From Hyperoodon ampullatus (Eukaryota; Chordata; Mammalia; Artiodactyla; Ziphiidae): 64,000 nt of DNA. Shown in pieces: positions 49,301 to 63,139 of the stretch. The notes below the pieces were generated by a model. The model saw only the letters and a program-made list of their open reading frames with translations. It was not told the origin of the DNA and ran no database searches. The stretch spans positions 310,001-374,000 of the forward strand of contig CATKHW010000008.1 of the NCBI GenBank assembly GCA_949752795.1, given 5' to 3'. How positions within the stretch are numbered: the stretch's first letter is position 1; each line of letters opens with the position of its first letter. The position numbers were made by a program, and so were the translations under genes.

Positions 49301-52300
49301 AGTACTCCATGACCTTTTCTTCACAGTGCTCCATGCCCTTGTCATCACAATGCGCAATGCCCACTGTCATCACAATAATCCATGGTATTTTTCAGACCGA
49401 TGCTCCATGCCCCTGTCATCACAATGCTCCATGAACTTGTCATCACAATGCGCCATGACACCTGTCATCACAATGCTCCGTGACTCCAGTCATCACAATG
49501 TTTCAAGACTTTGTCATCACAATGGTCCATGCCCTCATCATCACAAGTCTCTGTGAATTTTGTCACCACAATGCTCCATGAATTTTTCATCACAATGCTC
49601 TGTGACCCTTGGCATCACAATGCTCCATGCCATTGTCAGCACAATGTTCCATGACAATTGTCATCACAATGCTCCATGAGCTTGTCAGCACAATGCTCCA
49701 TGACCGATGTGATCACAGTGGGCCAAGCGATGTCAACACAATGCTCCACATCCTTGTCATCACAATGCTCCATAAACATTGTCATCACAGTGCTCCATGC
49801 ACTTCTCATGAAAATGCTCTCTCACCACTGATATCACAATGTTCCATCACTAGTCATCACAATACTCCCTCACTCCTGTCATCACAATGCTCCACGGCCT
49901 TGTCATCACAAGGCTCCATGACCCGAGTAATCACAATACTCCATACCACTTTTCATCTCAATGCTCCATGAACCCTGTCATCACAACGAACCATGCACTT
50001 CATCATAATGCTTCATGCTGTTTTCATCACAATGAAATCAAAATGCTCCATGACCTCTGTCATCACAATTCTCCAAACCCTTGTGATCACAATGCTCCAT
50101 AACACTTGTAATCACAACGACCCATGAGGCTCGTCATCACAATTATCCATGCACTTCTCATCACAATGTTCCATGACCTTTGTCATCACAATGCTCAATA
50201 CACTTGTCATCACAATGCTCCCTGACACTTGTCGTCAGTATGCTCCTTGAACCCTGTCATGACAAGGCTCCATGCCTTTTTCATCACAATGCTCCATGCC
50301 AGTGTCATCACAATACTCCACAAGCTTTCATAAGACGGCTCCATGAGCCCTGTCATCAAAATGATCCATGACCCCTGTCATCACAATGCTCCATTCCCCT
50401 TGTCATTACAGTGCTCCATGAAGGTCGTCATCACAATTACCCATGACCTTCTCATCACAATGCTCCACCGTCTTGCCATCACAATGCTCAATGCCCTGGT
50501 AATCACAATGCTCCAGGTCCCTTGTCATCACAATTCTCCTTGTCCCTGTGATCACAATGCTCCATGATACTTCTCATCACAATGTTACATGCTCTTGTCA
50601 TCACAATTATCCATGCACTTGTCATCACAATGCTCTATGACCCTTGTCATCACGATGCTCCAAGCCCTTGTCTTCACAATGCTCCATTACCTTTGTCATC
50701 AAATTCCTCCATTACACTTGTCATCACAATGCTGCAAGCCATTGTCCTCACAATGCACCATGATATATGTCATCACAATGCTCCCTGACACCTGTCTTCA
50801 CAATAATCCATGACCTTGTCATCACAAAGCTCCATTCCCTTGTCATCACAAGGTGCCATGCCCAATGTCATCACAATAATCCATGAAACTTTTCAGACCA
50901 ATGCTCCATGTCCCTATCATCACAATGCTCCATGACCTCTGTCATCACAATGCTCCATGACTCCAGTCATCACAATGCTTTATGACCTTTGTCATCACAA
51001 TGGTCCATGAACTTTTCATCACTATGCTCTGTGACCCTTGGCATCACAATGCTCCATGACTTTGTCAGCACAATCCTCCATGACACTTGTCATCACAATG
51101 CTCCATGAGCTTGTCAGCACAATGCTCCATGACACATGTCATCACAAGGCGTCATGTGCTTGTCATCACAATGCTCCACATCCTTGTCATCACAATGCTC
51201 CATAAAACTTGTCATCACTAAGCTCAATGCACTTCTCATGAAAATGATCTCTCACCACTGATATCACAATGTTCCATCACTTGTCATCACAATACTCCCT
51301 CACACTTGTCATCACAATGTTCCATGACCCCAGTCATCACAATGCTACATGCCCTTATCATCACAATGTACCACTCCCTTGTCATCACAATGCTCCATGA
51401 CATTTGTCATCACAAAACTCCATGAACCTTGGCATCACAATGCTCCATGAAGCCTCTCATCACATTGATCCATGCCCTTGTCATCACAAAGCTCCATGAC
51501 GCTTGTTATCACAATGCTCGATGCCCTTCTCATCATAATGCTCCATGCTCTTGTCACTACAGTCCTCCATGACCCATGTATCACAGTGTTACTTGCCCTT
51601 GTCATCACAATGCTCCATGCTCAGTCTCATTACAATAATCCATGAAACTTTTCAGACCAATGTTCCATGCCCTTGTCATCACAATGCTCCATTACCCCTT
51701 TCATAACAATGCTCCATGACCCCTGCCATCAGAAGGTTCCATGGCCTTGTGTTCACAAGACTCTATGACCCTTGTCATCACAACGCTCCAAGACACTGTA
51801 ATCACAATGCTCCATGTCCTTTTCATCATAAAGCTCCATGACGCATGCCATCAGAATGCTCCATGGCCTTCTCATTCACAATGCTCCATGCCCTTGTCAT
51901 CACAATGCTCCATGACCACTGTCATCACAACGCTCCTTGACCTTTGACAACACAATGATCCGGGACTCTTGTCATTAAAATGCTCAATGACACTTATCGT
52001 CACAATGATCCATGCCCTTGTCATCCTAATGCTCTATGACCCCTGTAATAACAACGTTCTGTGACGCTTGTCATCACAGTGCTCCATGACTCTTGCCATC
52101 AAAATGTTCCATGCATTTGTCAGCAAAATGCTTCATGACATTGTCATCACAATGCTCCATGCACTTGTCATCACAATACTCCATTCCCCTTTTCATCAAA
52201 ATCCTTGATGAACCTTGGGTTCACATTGCTTCATGCCCTTGTCATCACAATGCTCTATGGTCCTTGAAATGAAAATGATACATGACATCTGTCATCACAA

Positions 52301-55300
52301 TGCTCCAAACCCTTGTGATCAGAATGTTCCATAACACTTGTCATCAGAACGCTCCATGAAGCCTGTCATTACAATGCTGCATCAACTTTTTCATCACAAT
52401 GCTCAATACACTTGTCAACACAACGATCCCTGACACTTGTCGTCAGAATGCTGCTTGAACGCTCCCATGAAAAGGTTCCATGCTTTTTTCATCACAATGC
52501 TCCATGGCCTTTTCATCACAATGCTCCATGCCAGTGTCATCACAATACTCCAGAAGCTTGTCATCAGAATGCTCCAGGTGCCCTGTCATCACAATGATCC
52601 ATGGCACTTGTCATCAAAATGCTCCATTTCCCTTGTCATTACAGTGCTCCATGACGCTCGTCATCACAATTATCCCTGATCTTCTCATCACAATGATCCA
52701 CGGTCTTGCGATCACAATGCTCAATGCCCTGGTCATCACAGTGCTCCATGTCCCTTGTCATCACAATTATCCACGTCCTTGTCATCACAATGCTCCTTGA
52801 CACTTCTCATCACAAAGTTACATGCTATTGTCATCACAATTATACATGCACTTGTCATCACAATGCTCCAAGACACCTGTCATAGCAAGTTCCATGTGCT
52901 TGTCATCACAATGCTTCACGACGTTGGCATCAAAATTCTCAATGGTCCTAGTCATCACAATGCTTAATGCCTTTGTCATCACAATGCTCCATGCACTTTT
53001 CATAACAATGATCCATGACCATTGTCATCACAATGCTCCATGACCATTGTCATCCCAATGCTCCATTACATTTGTCATCACAATCCTCCATGACACTTGT
53101 CATCACAAAGCTCCTTGCCGTTGTCATCACAATTCACCATGACATAGGTCATCACAATGCTCCCTGAAACCTGACTTCACAATATTCCATGACCTTTTCT
53201 TCACAGTGCTCCATGCCCTTGTCATCACAATAAGCAATGCCCACTGTATCACAATAATCCATGAAATTTTTCAGACCAATGCTCCATGCACCTTTCATCA
53301 CAATGCTCCATGCACTTGTCATCACAATGCTCCATGACACCTGTCATTACAATGCTCCGTGACTCCAGTCATCACAATGCTTCAAGACTTTGTCATCAGA
53401 ATGGTCCATGCCCTCATCATCACAAGTCTCTGTGACCTTTGTCACCACCAAGCTCCATGAACTTTTCATCACAATGCTCTGTGACCCTTGGCATCACAAT
53501 GCTCCATGCCTTTGTCAGCACAATGTTCCATGACACTTATCATCACAATGCTCCATGAGCTTTGTGGGCACAATGCTCCATGACCGATGTGATCACAAAG
53601 TGCCATGGGGTTGTCATCACAATGCTCCATAAACATTGTCATCACAATGCTGCATGCACTTCTCATGATAATGCTCTCTCACCACTGATATCACTATGTT
53701 CCATCACTAGTCATCACAATACTCCCTCACCCCTGTCATCAAACTGTTCCATGACCCCTATCATCACAATGCTACATGCCGTTATCCTCACAATGCACCA
53801 CTCCCTTGTCATCAAAATGCTCCATAACCTTTGTCATCACAAAGCTCCATGACCCTTGGCATCACAGTGCTCCATGCCATTGTCATCACAATGCTTCATG
53901 AAGCCTCTCATCACATTGCTCCATGCCCTTTTCATCACAAAGCTCCATGACGCTTGTCATCACAATGCTCGATGCCTTTCTCATCACAATGCTCCATGAT
54001 CTTGTCATTAAAATACTCCATGACCCATGTATCACAGTTTTCCGTGTCCTTGTCATCACAATGCTCCGTGCCCACTCTCATCACAATAATCCATGAAAAT
54101 TTTCAGACAAATGCTCCATGCCCTTGTCATCACAAAGCTCCTTGACGCATGTCATCAGAATGCTACATGGCCTTCTCATTCACAATGCTCCATGCCCTTG
54201 TCATCACAATGCTCCAAGACACCTGTAATCACAATGCTCCATGTCCCTTTTCATCTCAATGCTCCATGATCCCTGTCATCACAATGCACCATGCCCATCA
54301 TAATAATGCTTCATGCTATTGTCATCACACTGAAACAAAATGCTCCATGACCACTGTCATCACAATGCTCCAAACCCTTGTGATCACAATGTTCCATAAC
54401 ACTTGTCATCACAACGCCCCATAACGCTCGTCATCACAATTATCCATGGTCTTCTCATTACAATGCTCCATAATATTTGTCATCAGAATGCTCAATAGAC
54501 TTGTCATCACAGTGCTCCCTGACTCTTGCCATCAGTATGCTCCTTGAACACTGTCATGACAAGGCTCCATGCCTTTTTCATCACAATGATCCATGCCCAT
54601 TTCATCACAATTCTCCAAGACACCTGTAATCACAAAGTTCCTTGCCCTGGTCATCACAAACCTCCATGACGCCTGTCATCAGAATGCTCCTTGGACATCT
54701 CTCACGATGCTCCATGCCCTTGTAATCACAATGCTCCAAGACCCCTGTAATCACAATGCTCCATGCCCCTTTTCATCAGAATGCTCCATGAGACTTCTCA
54801 TTACAAGGCTCCATGATCTTCTCATCAGAGTGCTCCAGGTCCTGGTCATCACAATGCTCCATGAGAACTTTCATCTGAATACTCCATGAATATTTTCTGC
54901 TCAATGATCCATGACCTTCTCATCACAATGCTCTAATACCCCTGTCATCACAATGCTCCATGCTCCTTTATATCAAAATGATTAATGACCTCTATCATCA
55001 CAGTGCTCCAAACCCTTGTGATCACATTGTTCCATAACACTTGTCGTCACAGAACTCGATGATGCCTGTCATCACAATACTCCATGCCCTTGTCATCACA
55101 TTGCTCCATGGCCTTTGTCATCACAATGCTCAATACACTTGTCATCACAATGTTCCCTGACACTTGTTGTCAGAATGCTTCTCGAACACTTTCATGAAAT
55201 GGCTCTATGCATTTTTCATCACAATGCTCCAGGCCCTTTTCATCACAATGCTCCATGCCATTGTCATCACAATACTCCACAAGCTTGTTATCAGAATGCT

Positions 55301-58300
55301 CCATGACCCTTGTCATCACAATGCTCCATGACACCTGTTATCACAATGCTCCATGACACCTGTCATCACAATGTTCCATGCCCCTTGTCATTACAGTTCT
55401 CCATGACGCTCGTCATCACAATTATCCATCGTCTTCTCATCACAATGCTCCACCGTCTTGCCATCACAATGCACCATGACACTTCAAATCACAATGTTAC
55501 ATGCTCCTGTAATCACATTCTCAATGCACTTGTCATCGCAATTCTCCATGACCCCTGTCCTAGCAAACTCCATGTGCTTTTCATCACAGTGCTTCACGAA
55601 ATTTTCATCAAAATTCTCAAAAGCCCTTGTCATCACAATGCTCCATGCCCTTTTCATCACAATGCTCTATGACCGTTTTCATCACAGTGCTCCAAGCCCT
55701 TGTCAGCACAATGCTCCTTTACCTTTGTCTTCACAATCCTCCTAGACAATTGGCATCAAAATTCTCCACGCCATTGTCATCACAATGGAACATGACATAT
55801 GCCATCACAATGCACCTTGAAACCTGTCTTCACAATACTCCATGACCTTGTCATCACAATGCGCCATGCCGACTGTCATCACAATAATCCATGAAACTTG
55901 TCAGAACAATGCTCCATGCCCCTCTCACCACAATGCTCCATGAACTTTTCATCCAAATGCTCTCTGAGCCTTGTCATCAAAATGCTCCATGCCTTTGTCA
56001 GCACAATGCTCCATGACCCTTGTCATCACAATGTTCCATGCGCTTGTCAGCACAATGCTCCATGACCCATGTCAACACAGTGCGCCATGCACTTGTCATC
56101 ACAATGCTTCGAGAACTTGTCATCACAATGCTCCACAAACATTGTCATCACAAAGCTCCATGCAATTCGCATCAAAATGCCCTCTCACCACTGATATCAC
56201 AATTTTCCATCACTAGTCATCACAATACTCCCTCACTCCTGTCCTCACAATGTTCCACGGCCTTGTCATCACAATGCTCCCTGACACTTGTCATCACTAT
56301 GCTCCTTGAACACTGTCATGACAAAGCTCCCTGCATTTTTCATCACAATGTTGCATTCCCTTTTCTTCACAATGCTCCAAGACCCCTGTTATCACAATGC
56401 TCCGTGACTCCAGTCATCACAATGCTTCATGACATTTGTCATCACAATGGTCCATGACCTTGTCACACAAAGCTCTGTGACCTTTGTCACCACAATGCTC
56501 CATGAAATTTTTATCACAATGCTCTGTGACCCTTGTCATCACAAAGCTCCATGTCTTTGTCAGCACAATGCTCCATGACTCTTGTCATCACAATGCTCGA
56601 TGCGCGTGTCAGCACAATGCTCCACAACCAATGTTATCACAATTTGCCATGCACTTGTCATTACAACGCTCAACATCTTTGTCATCAAATTGCTCCATAA
56701 ACCTTGTCATCACAATGCTCCTTGCACTTATCAAAATGCTCTCTCACCACTGATATCTCAATGTTCCACCACTAGTCATCCCAATACTCCTTCAACACTG
56801 TCATCACAATGTTCCATTACCCCTGTCATCACAATGCTACATGCCATTATCATCACAATGCTCCATGACACCTGTCATCACAAAGTTCCATAACCCCTGT
56901 AATCAAAATGCTCCATGACCCTTTTCATCACAAAGCTCCATGATCCCTGACATCAGAATGTTCTATAACCCCTGTCATCAAAATGTTCCATGACCCTTTT
57001 CATCAAATTGCTCCATGACCCTGTCATCACAATGCTCCCTGCCCTTCTCATCATAATGCACCATGCCCTTGTTATCAAAATGCTACATGACATTTTTCAT
57101 CACAAAGCTCCATGACCCTTGGCATTACAGTGCTCCATTCCATTATCATCACAATGCTCCATGGACCCTCTCATCACATTGCTCCATGCACTTGTCATCC
57201 CAAATCTCCATGACACTTGTCATCACAATGCTCGATGCCCTTCTCATCACAATGCTCCATGACATTGTCATTACAATCCTGCATGATCTATGTATCACGT
57301 TGTTCCATGCCCTTGTCATCACACTGCTCCATGCCCACTCTCTTCACAATAATCCATGAAACATTTCAGACCATTGCCCCATGTCCTTGGCATCACAATG
57401 TTCCATTACCCCTGTCATAACAATGCTCCATGTCCCCTGCCATCACAAGATTCCACGGTCTTGTCATCACAAGCCTCCATGACCCTTGTCATCACAATGC
57501 TCCAAGACCCCTGTAATCACAAATCTCGATGCCCTTGTAACCACAAAGCTCCATGACTAATGTTATCAGAATGCTCCATGGCCTTCTCCTCGCAGTGCTC
57601 CATGCCCTTGTCATCACAATGCTCCAACACCCCTGGAATCACAGTGCTCCATACCCCTTTTCATCTCAATGCTCCATCAACCCTGTAATCACAATGCACC
57701 GTGCCCATCACCATAATATTTCATGCTTTTGTCATCACAATGAAATCAAAATGCTCAATGTCGTCTGTCATTACAATGCACCAAATCCTTGTGATCACAA
57801 TGCTCCATAACACTTGTCATCACAATGCCCCATGACGCTGGTCATCACAATTATCCATGGTCTTCTCTCACAATGCTCCAAGCCCTTGTCATCACAGTGC
57901 TCCATTACATTTGTCATCACAATCCTCCATGACACTTGGCTTCACAATGCTCCATGCCATTGTCATCACAATGCACCATGAAATATGTCATCACAATGCT
58001 CCCTGACACCTGTCTTCACCATATTCCATTACCTGGTCATATTAATGCTCCATGCTGCTGTCATCACAGTGCGCCATGCCCACTATCATCACAATAATCA
58101 ATGAAAGTTGTCAGACCAATGCTCCATGCTCCTGTCATCACAATGCTCCATGCCCTTGTCATCACAATTGTCCGTGACTCCAGTCATCACAATGCTACAT
58201 GACCTTTGTCCTCACAATTGTCCATAACCTCGTCATCACAGGGCTCTGTGAACTTGTCACCATAATGCTCCATGAACTTTTCATCACAATGCTCTGTGAC

Positions 58301-58780
58301 CCTTGTCATCACAATGCTCCATGCCTTTGTCAGCAGAGTGCTCCATGACACTTGTCATCACAGTGCCCCATGGGCTTGTCAGAACAATGCTCCATGACCC
58401 ATATCATCACAATGTGCCATGCACTTGTCATCACAATGTTCCACAACTTTGTCATCACAATACTCTATAAACCTTGTCATCACAAAACTCCATGCACTTC
58501 ACATCAAAATGCTCTTTCACCGCTGATATCAAAGTGTTCCATCACTAGTCATTACAATACTCCTTCACGCCTGTCATGACAATGTTCCCCATGCTTCTCA
58601 TCACAAGGCTCCATGACCCTTGTAATCACAATGCTCCAAGACCCCTGTAATCACAATGCTGCTTGCTCTTGTCATCACATAGCTCCATGACGCTTGTCAT
58701 CAGACAGCTCCATGGCCTTAGCATCACAATGCTCCATGCCCTTTTCAACAAAATGCTCCAAGACACCTGTAATCACAATG

Positions 58781-59239
58781 CTCCATGCCCCTTTTCATCT
58801 CAATGCTCCATGAACTCTGTCATCACAATGAACCTTGCCCATCATCATAATGCTTCATGCTATTGTCATAACAATGAAATCAAAATGCTCCATAAACACT
58901 GTCATCATAATTCTCCAAACCCTTGTGTTCACAATGTTCCATAACACTTGTCATCACAACTCCCCATGACGCTCGTCTTCACAATTATCCATGGTCTTCT
59001 CATCACAATGCTCCATGCCGTTTTCATCACAATGCTCCATGAAATCTGTCATCACAATGAACCATGCCCATCATCATAATGCTTCATGCTATTGTCATCA
59101 CAATGAAATCAAAATGCTCCATGACCTCTGTCATCACAATGCTCCAAACCCTTGTGATCACAATGTTCCATAAAACTTGTCATCACAACTCCCCATGACA
59201 CTCGTCATCACAATTATCCATGGTCTTCTCATCACAATG
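58781..59239 (+). repeat. 229/230-bp tandem duplication in the array
   Basis: Copies at 58781-59010 and 59011-59239 both run from a CTCCATGCC start through the CATCATCATAATGC and TGAAATCAAAATG marker to ATTATCCATGGTCTTCTC. They differ at a small number of positions, which makes this a recent local duplication of a whole module. Confidence 0.85.
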
Positions 59240-60200
59240 CTCCATGAACTTTGTCATCACAATGTTCAATACACTTGTCATCCCAATGCTCCCTGACACT
59301 TGTCGTCAGAATGCTCCTTGAACCCTGTCATGAAAAGGCACCATGCCTTTTTCATCACAATGCTCCATGCCCTGTTCATCACAATGATCCATGCCATTGT
59401 CATCACAATACTCCACAAGCTTGTCATCATTATGTTGCATGACCCTTGTCATCACAATGCTCCATGACCCCTGTCATCACAATGCTCCGTGACTCCAGTC
59501 ATCCCAATGCTTCATGACCTTTGTCATCACAATGGTCCATGCCCTCGTCATCACAAGGCTCTGTGACATTTGTTACCACAATGCTCCATGAAATTTTCAT
59601 CATAATGGTCTGTGACCGTTGTCATCACAATGCTCCATGCCTTTCTCAGCACAATGCTCCATGACCATTGTCATCACAATGCTCCATGCGCTTGTCATCA
59701 AAATGCTCCATTACCTTTGTCATCACAATCCTCCATGACATTTGGCATCACAATGCTCCATGGCATTGTCATCACAATGGGCCATGACATATGTCTTCAC
59801 AATGCTCCCAGACACCTGTCTTCACAATAATGCATGAGCTTCTCATCACAATGCTCCATGCCCTTTTCATCACAATGTGCCATTCCCAGTGTCATCGAAA
59901 TAATCCATGAAACTTGTAAGACCAATGTTCCATGCCCCTGTCATCACAATGCTGCATGCCCTTGTCATCACAATGCTCCATGTCACGTCATCACAATGCT
60001 CCGTGACTCCTGTCATCACAATGCTTCATGACCTTTCTCATCACAATGGTCCATGCCCTCGTCATCACAAGTCTCTGTGACCTTTGTCACCACAATGCTC
60101 CATGAACTATTCATCACAATGCTCTGTGACCTTTGTCATCAAAATGCACTATGTGTTTCTCAGCACAGTGCTCCGTGACCCTTGTCATCACAATGCTCCA

Positions 60201-60348
60201 TGCGCTTGTCATCAAAATGCTCCATGATCTTTGTCATCACCAAGCTCCATGACCCTTGGCATCACAATGCTCCATGCGCTTGTCAACAAAATGCTCCATG
60301 ATCTTTGTCATCACCAAGCTCCATGACCCTTGGCATCAGAATGATCCA
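60201..60348 (+). repeat. 74-bp tandem duplication in the array
   Basis: Copies 60201-60274 and 60275-60348 both read from TGCGCTTGTCA through CATGATCTTTGTCATCACCA and CCATGACCCTTGGCATCA, with about three differences. It is a three-unit duplication. Confidence 0.85.
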
Positions 60349-62942
60349 TGCCATTGTCATCACAATGCTTCCTGAAGCCTCTCATCACATTGCTTCCATG
60401 TCCTTATCATCACAAAGCTCCACGATGATTGTCATCAAAATGCACGATTCCCATCTCATCACAATGTTCCATGAACTTGTCAATACAATTCTCCATGACC
60501 CATGTATCACAGTGTTCCTTTCCCTTGTCATCATAATGCTCCATGCCCACTCTCATCACAATAATCCATGAAAAGTTTCAGACAAATGCTCCATAAACTT
60601 GTACTCACAATGCTCCATTACCCCTGTCATGACAATGCTCCATAACCCCTGCCATCAAAATGTTCCACGGCCTTGTCATCACAAGGCTCCATAACCCTTG
60701 TCATTACAATGATCCAAGACCACTGTAATCACAATGCTCCATGCCTTTGTCATCACACAGCTCAATGACGCATGTCATCAGAATGCTCCATGGCTTTCTC
60801 ATCACAATGCTCCATACGCTGGCCATCACAATATTCCATTACCCCTGTCATAACAATGCTCCATGACCACTGTCATAATGATGTTCCACGGCCTTGTCAT
60901 CACAATGCTCCATGAACCCTGTCATCACAATGCTCCGTGACTCCAGTCATCACAGTGATTCATGAACTTCGTCATCACAATGGTCCATGCCCTCATCATC
61001 ACAATTCTCTGTGACCTTTGTCACCACAATGCTCCATGAAATTTTCATCACAATGCTCTCTGACCATTGTAATCACAATGCTCTATGCCTTTCTCAGCAC
61101 AATGCTCCATGACCCTTGTCATCACAATGCTCCATGTGCTTCTCAGCACATTGCTCCATGACCCATGTTATCAAAATGTGCCATGCGTGTGTCATCACTG
61201 TGCTCCACAACATTGTCATCACAATGCTCCATAAACCTTGTCATCACAATGCTCCATGCACTTCTCCTCAAAATGCCTTCTCACCACTGATATCACAATC
61301 TTCCATCACTAGTCATCACAATACTCCCTCACCCATGTCATCACAATATTCAATGACCACTGTCATCACAGTGCTACATGCCCTTATCATCACAATGCTC
61401 CATGACCCCTGACATCACAATGTTCCATAACCCCTGTCACAAAATGCTCCATGACCCATTTCATCACAATGCTTCATGACCCCTGACATCACAATGTTCC
61501 ATAACCCCTGTCATCAAAATATTCCATGACACTTTTATTCAAATTGCTCCATGACCCTGTCATCACAATGCTCCCTGCCCTTCTCATCACAATGAACCAC
61601 GTCCTTGTCATCAAAATGCCCCATGACATTTGTCATCACAAAGCTCCATGACCCTTGGCATCACAATGGTCCATGCCATTGTAATCCCAATGCTCAATGA
61701 AATCTCTCATCACATTGCTCCATGCCCTTGTCATCACAATGCTCCAAGACCTCTGTAATCACAATTCTCCATGCCACTTTTCATCTCAATGCTCCATGAA
61801 CACTGTCATCACAATGCACCATGACCATCATCATTATGATTCATGCTATTGTCATCACAATGAAATCAAAATGCTCCATGTCCTCTGTCATCACAATGCT
61901 CCAAACCCTCTGATCACAATGTTCCATAGCACTTGTCATCACATGCCCCATGACGCCCGGCATCACAATTATGCAAGGTTTTCTCATCACAATGCTCCAT
62001 GACCTTTGTCACCACAATGCTCAATACACTTGGCATCACAATGCTCGCTGACACTTGTCATCAGTATGCTCCTTGAACACTGTCATGACAAGGTTCCATG
62101 CCTTTTTCATCACAATCATCCATTCCCTTTTCATCACAATGCTCCAAGACCCCTGTTATCACAATGCTCCATGACTCCAGTCATCACAATGCTTCATGAC
62201 ACTTGTCATCACAATTGTCCATTACCTCGTCACACAAAGCTCTGTGACCTTGTTCACCACAATGCTCCATGAGATTTTTATCACAATGCTCTGTGTGACC
62301 CTTGTCATCACAAAGCTCCATGCCTTTGTCAGCACAATGCTCCATGACCCTTGTCATCACAATGCTCGATGCGCGTGTCAGCACAGTGCTCCATAACCCA
62401 TGTCATCACAATGCACCATGCACTTGTCATCAGAATGCTCCACATCCTTGTCATCAAAATGCTCCATAAACCTTGTCATCATAATGCTCCATGCACTTCT
62501 CCTCAAAATGCCTTCTCACCACTGATATCACAATGTTCCATCACTAGTCATCACAATACTCCCTCACCCCTGTCATCACAATGTTCCATGACCCCTGTAA
62601 TCACAATTCTCCATGCCCTTGTCATCACAAAGCTCCATGACGCATGTGATCAGAATGCTCCAAGGCCTTCTCATCACAATGCTCCATGCCCTTGTCATCA
62701 CAATGCTCCAACACCACTGTAATCAAAATGCTCCATGCCCCTTTTCATCTCAATGCTCCATGAACCCTGTCATCACAATGCACCGTGCCCATCACCATAA
62801 TATTGCATGCTATTGTCATCACAATGTAATCAAAATGCTCAGTGACCTCTGTCATCACAATGCAACAAACTCTTCTGATCACAATGTTCCATAACACTTG
62901 TCATCACAATGCCCCATGACGCTGGTCATCACAATTATCCAT

Positions 62943-63139
62943 GGTCTTCTCATCACAATGCTCCATGATCTTTGTCATCACAATGCTCAATACACTTATC
63001 ATCACAATGCTCCCTGACAGTTGTCATCAGTATGCTCCTTGAACCCTGTCATGACAAGGCTCCATGCATTTTTCATCACAATGATCCATTCCCTTTTCAT
63101 CACAATGCTCCAAGACCCCTGTAATCACAATGCTCCATG
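62943..63139 (+). repeat. Higher-order satellite segment identical to 398-594
   Basis: This is the right-array partner of the 197-bp identity described at 398-594. The homology extends with more differences on both sides. Confidence 0.9.

Larger units (their letters stand above)
32845..62837 (+). repeat. Higher-order module marked by an 11-bp off-period insertion
   Basis: The marker TGAAATCAAAATG (or a one- to two-base variant) is embedded in units reading CATCATCATAATGCTTCATGC before it and CATGACCTCTG, CCAAACCCTTGTGATCAC after it. In this block it lies at 32845, 35253, 39695, 40828, 43434, 46554, 47597, 50033, 54331, 57741, 58875, 59104, 61861 and 62825, and in the left block at 1271, 1405 and 1931. 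Spacing is irregular (229 bp to 4.4 kb, with 1133 and 1134 bp seen twice). The order of flanking variant units is conserved, so the copies descend from one module. Confidence 0.85.
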
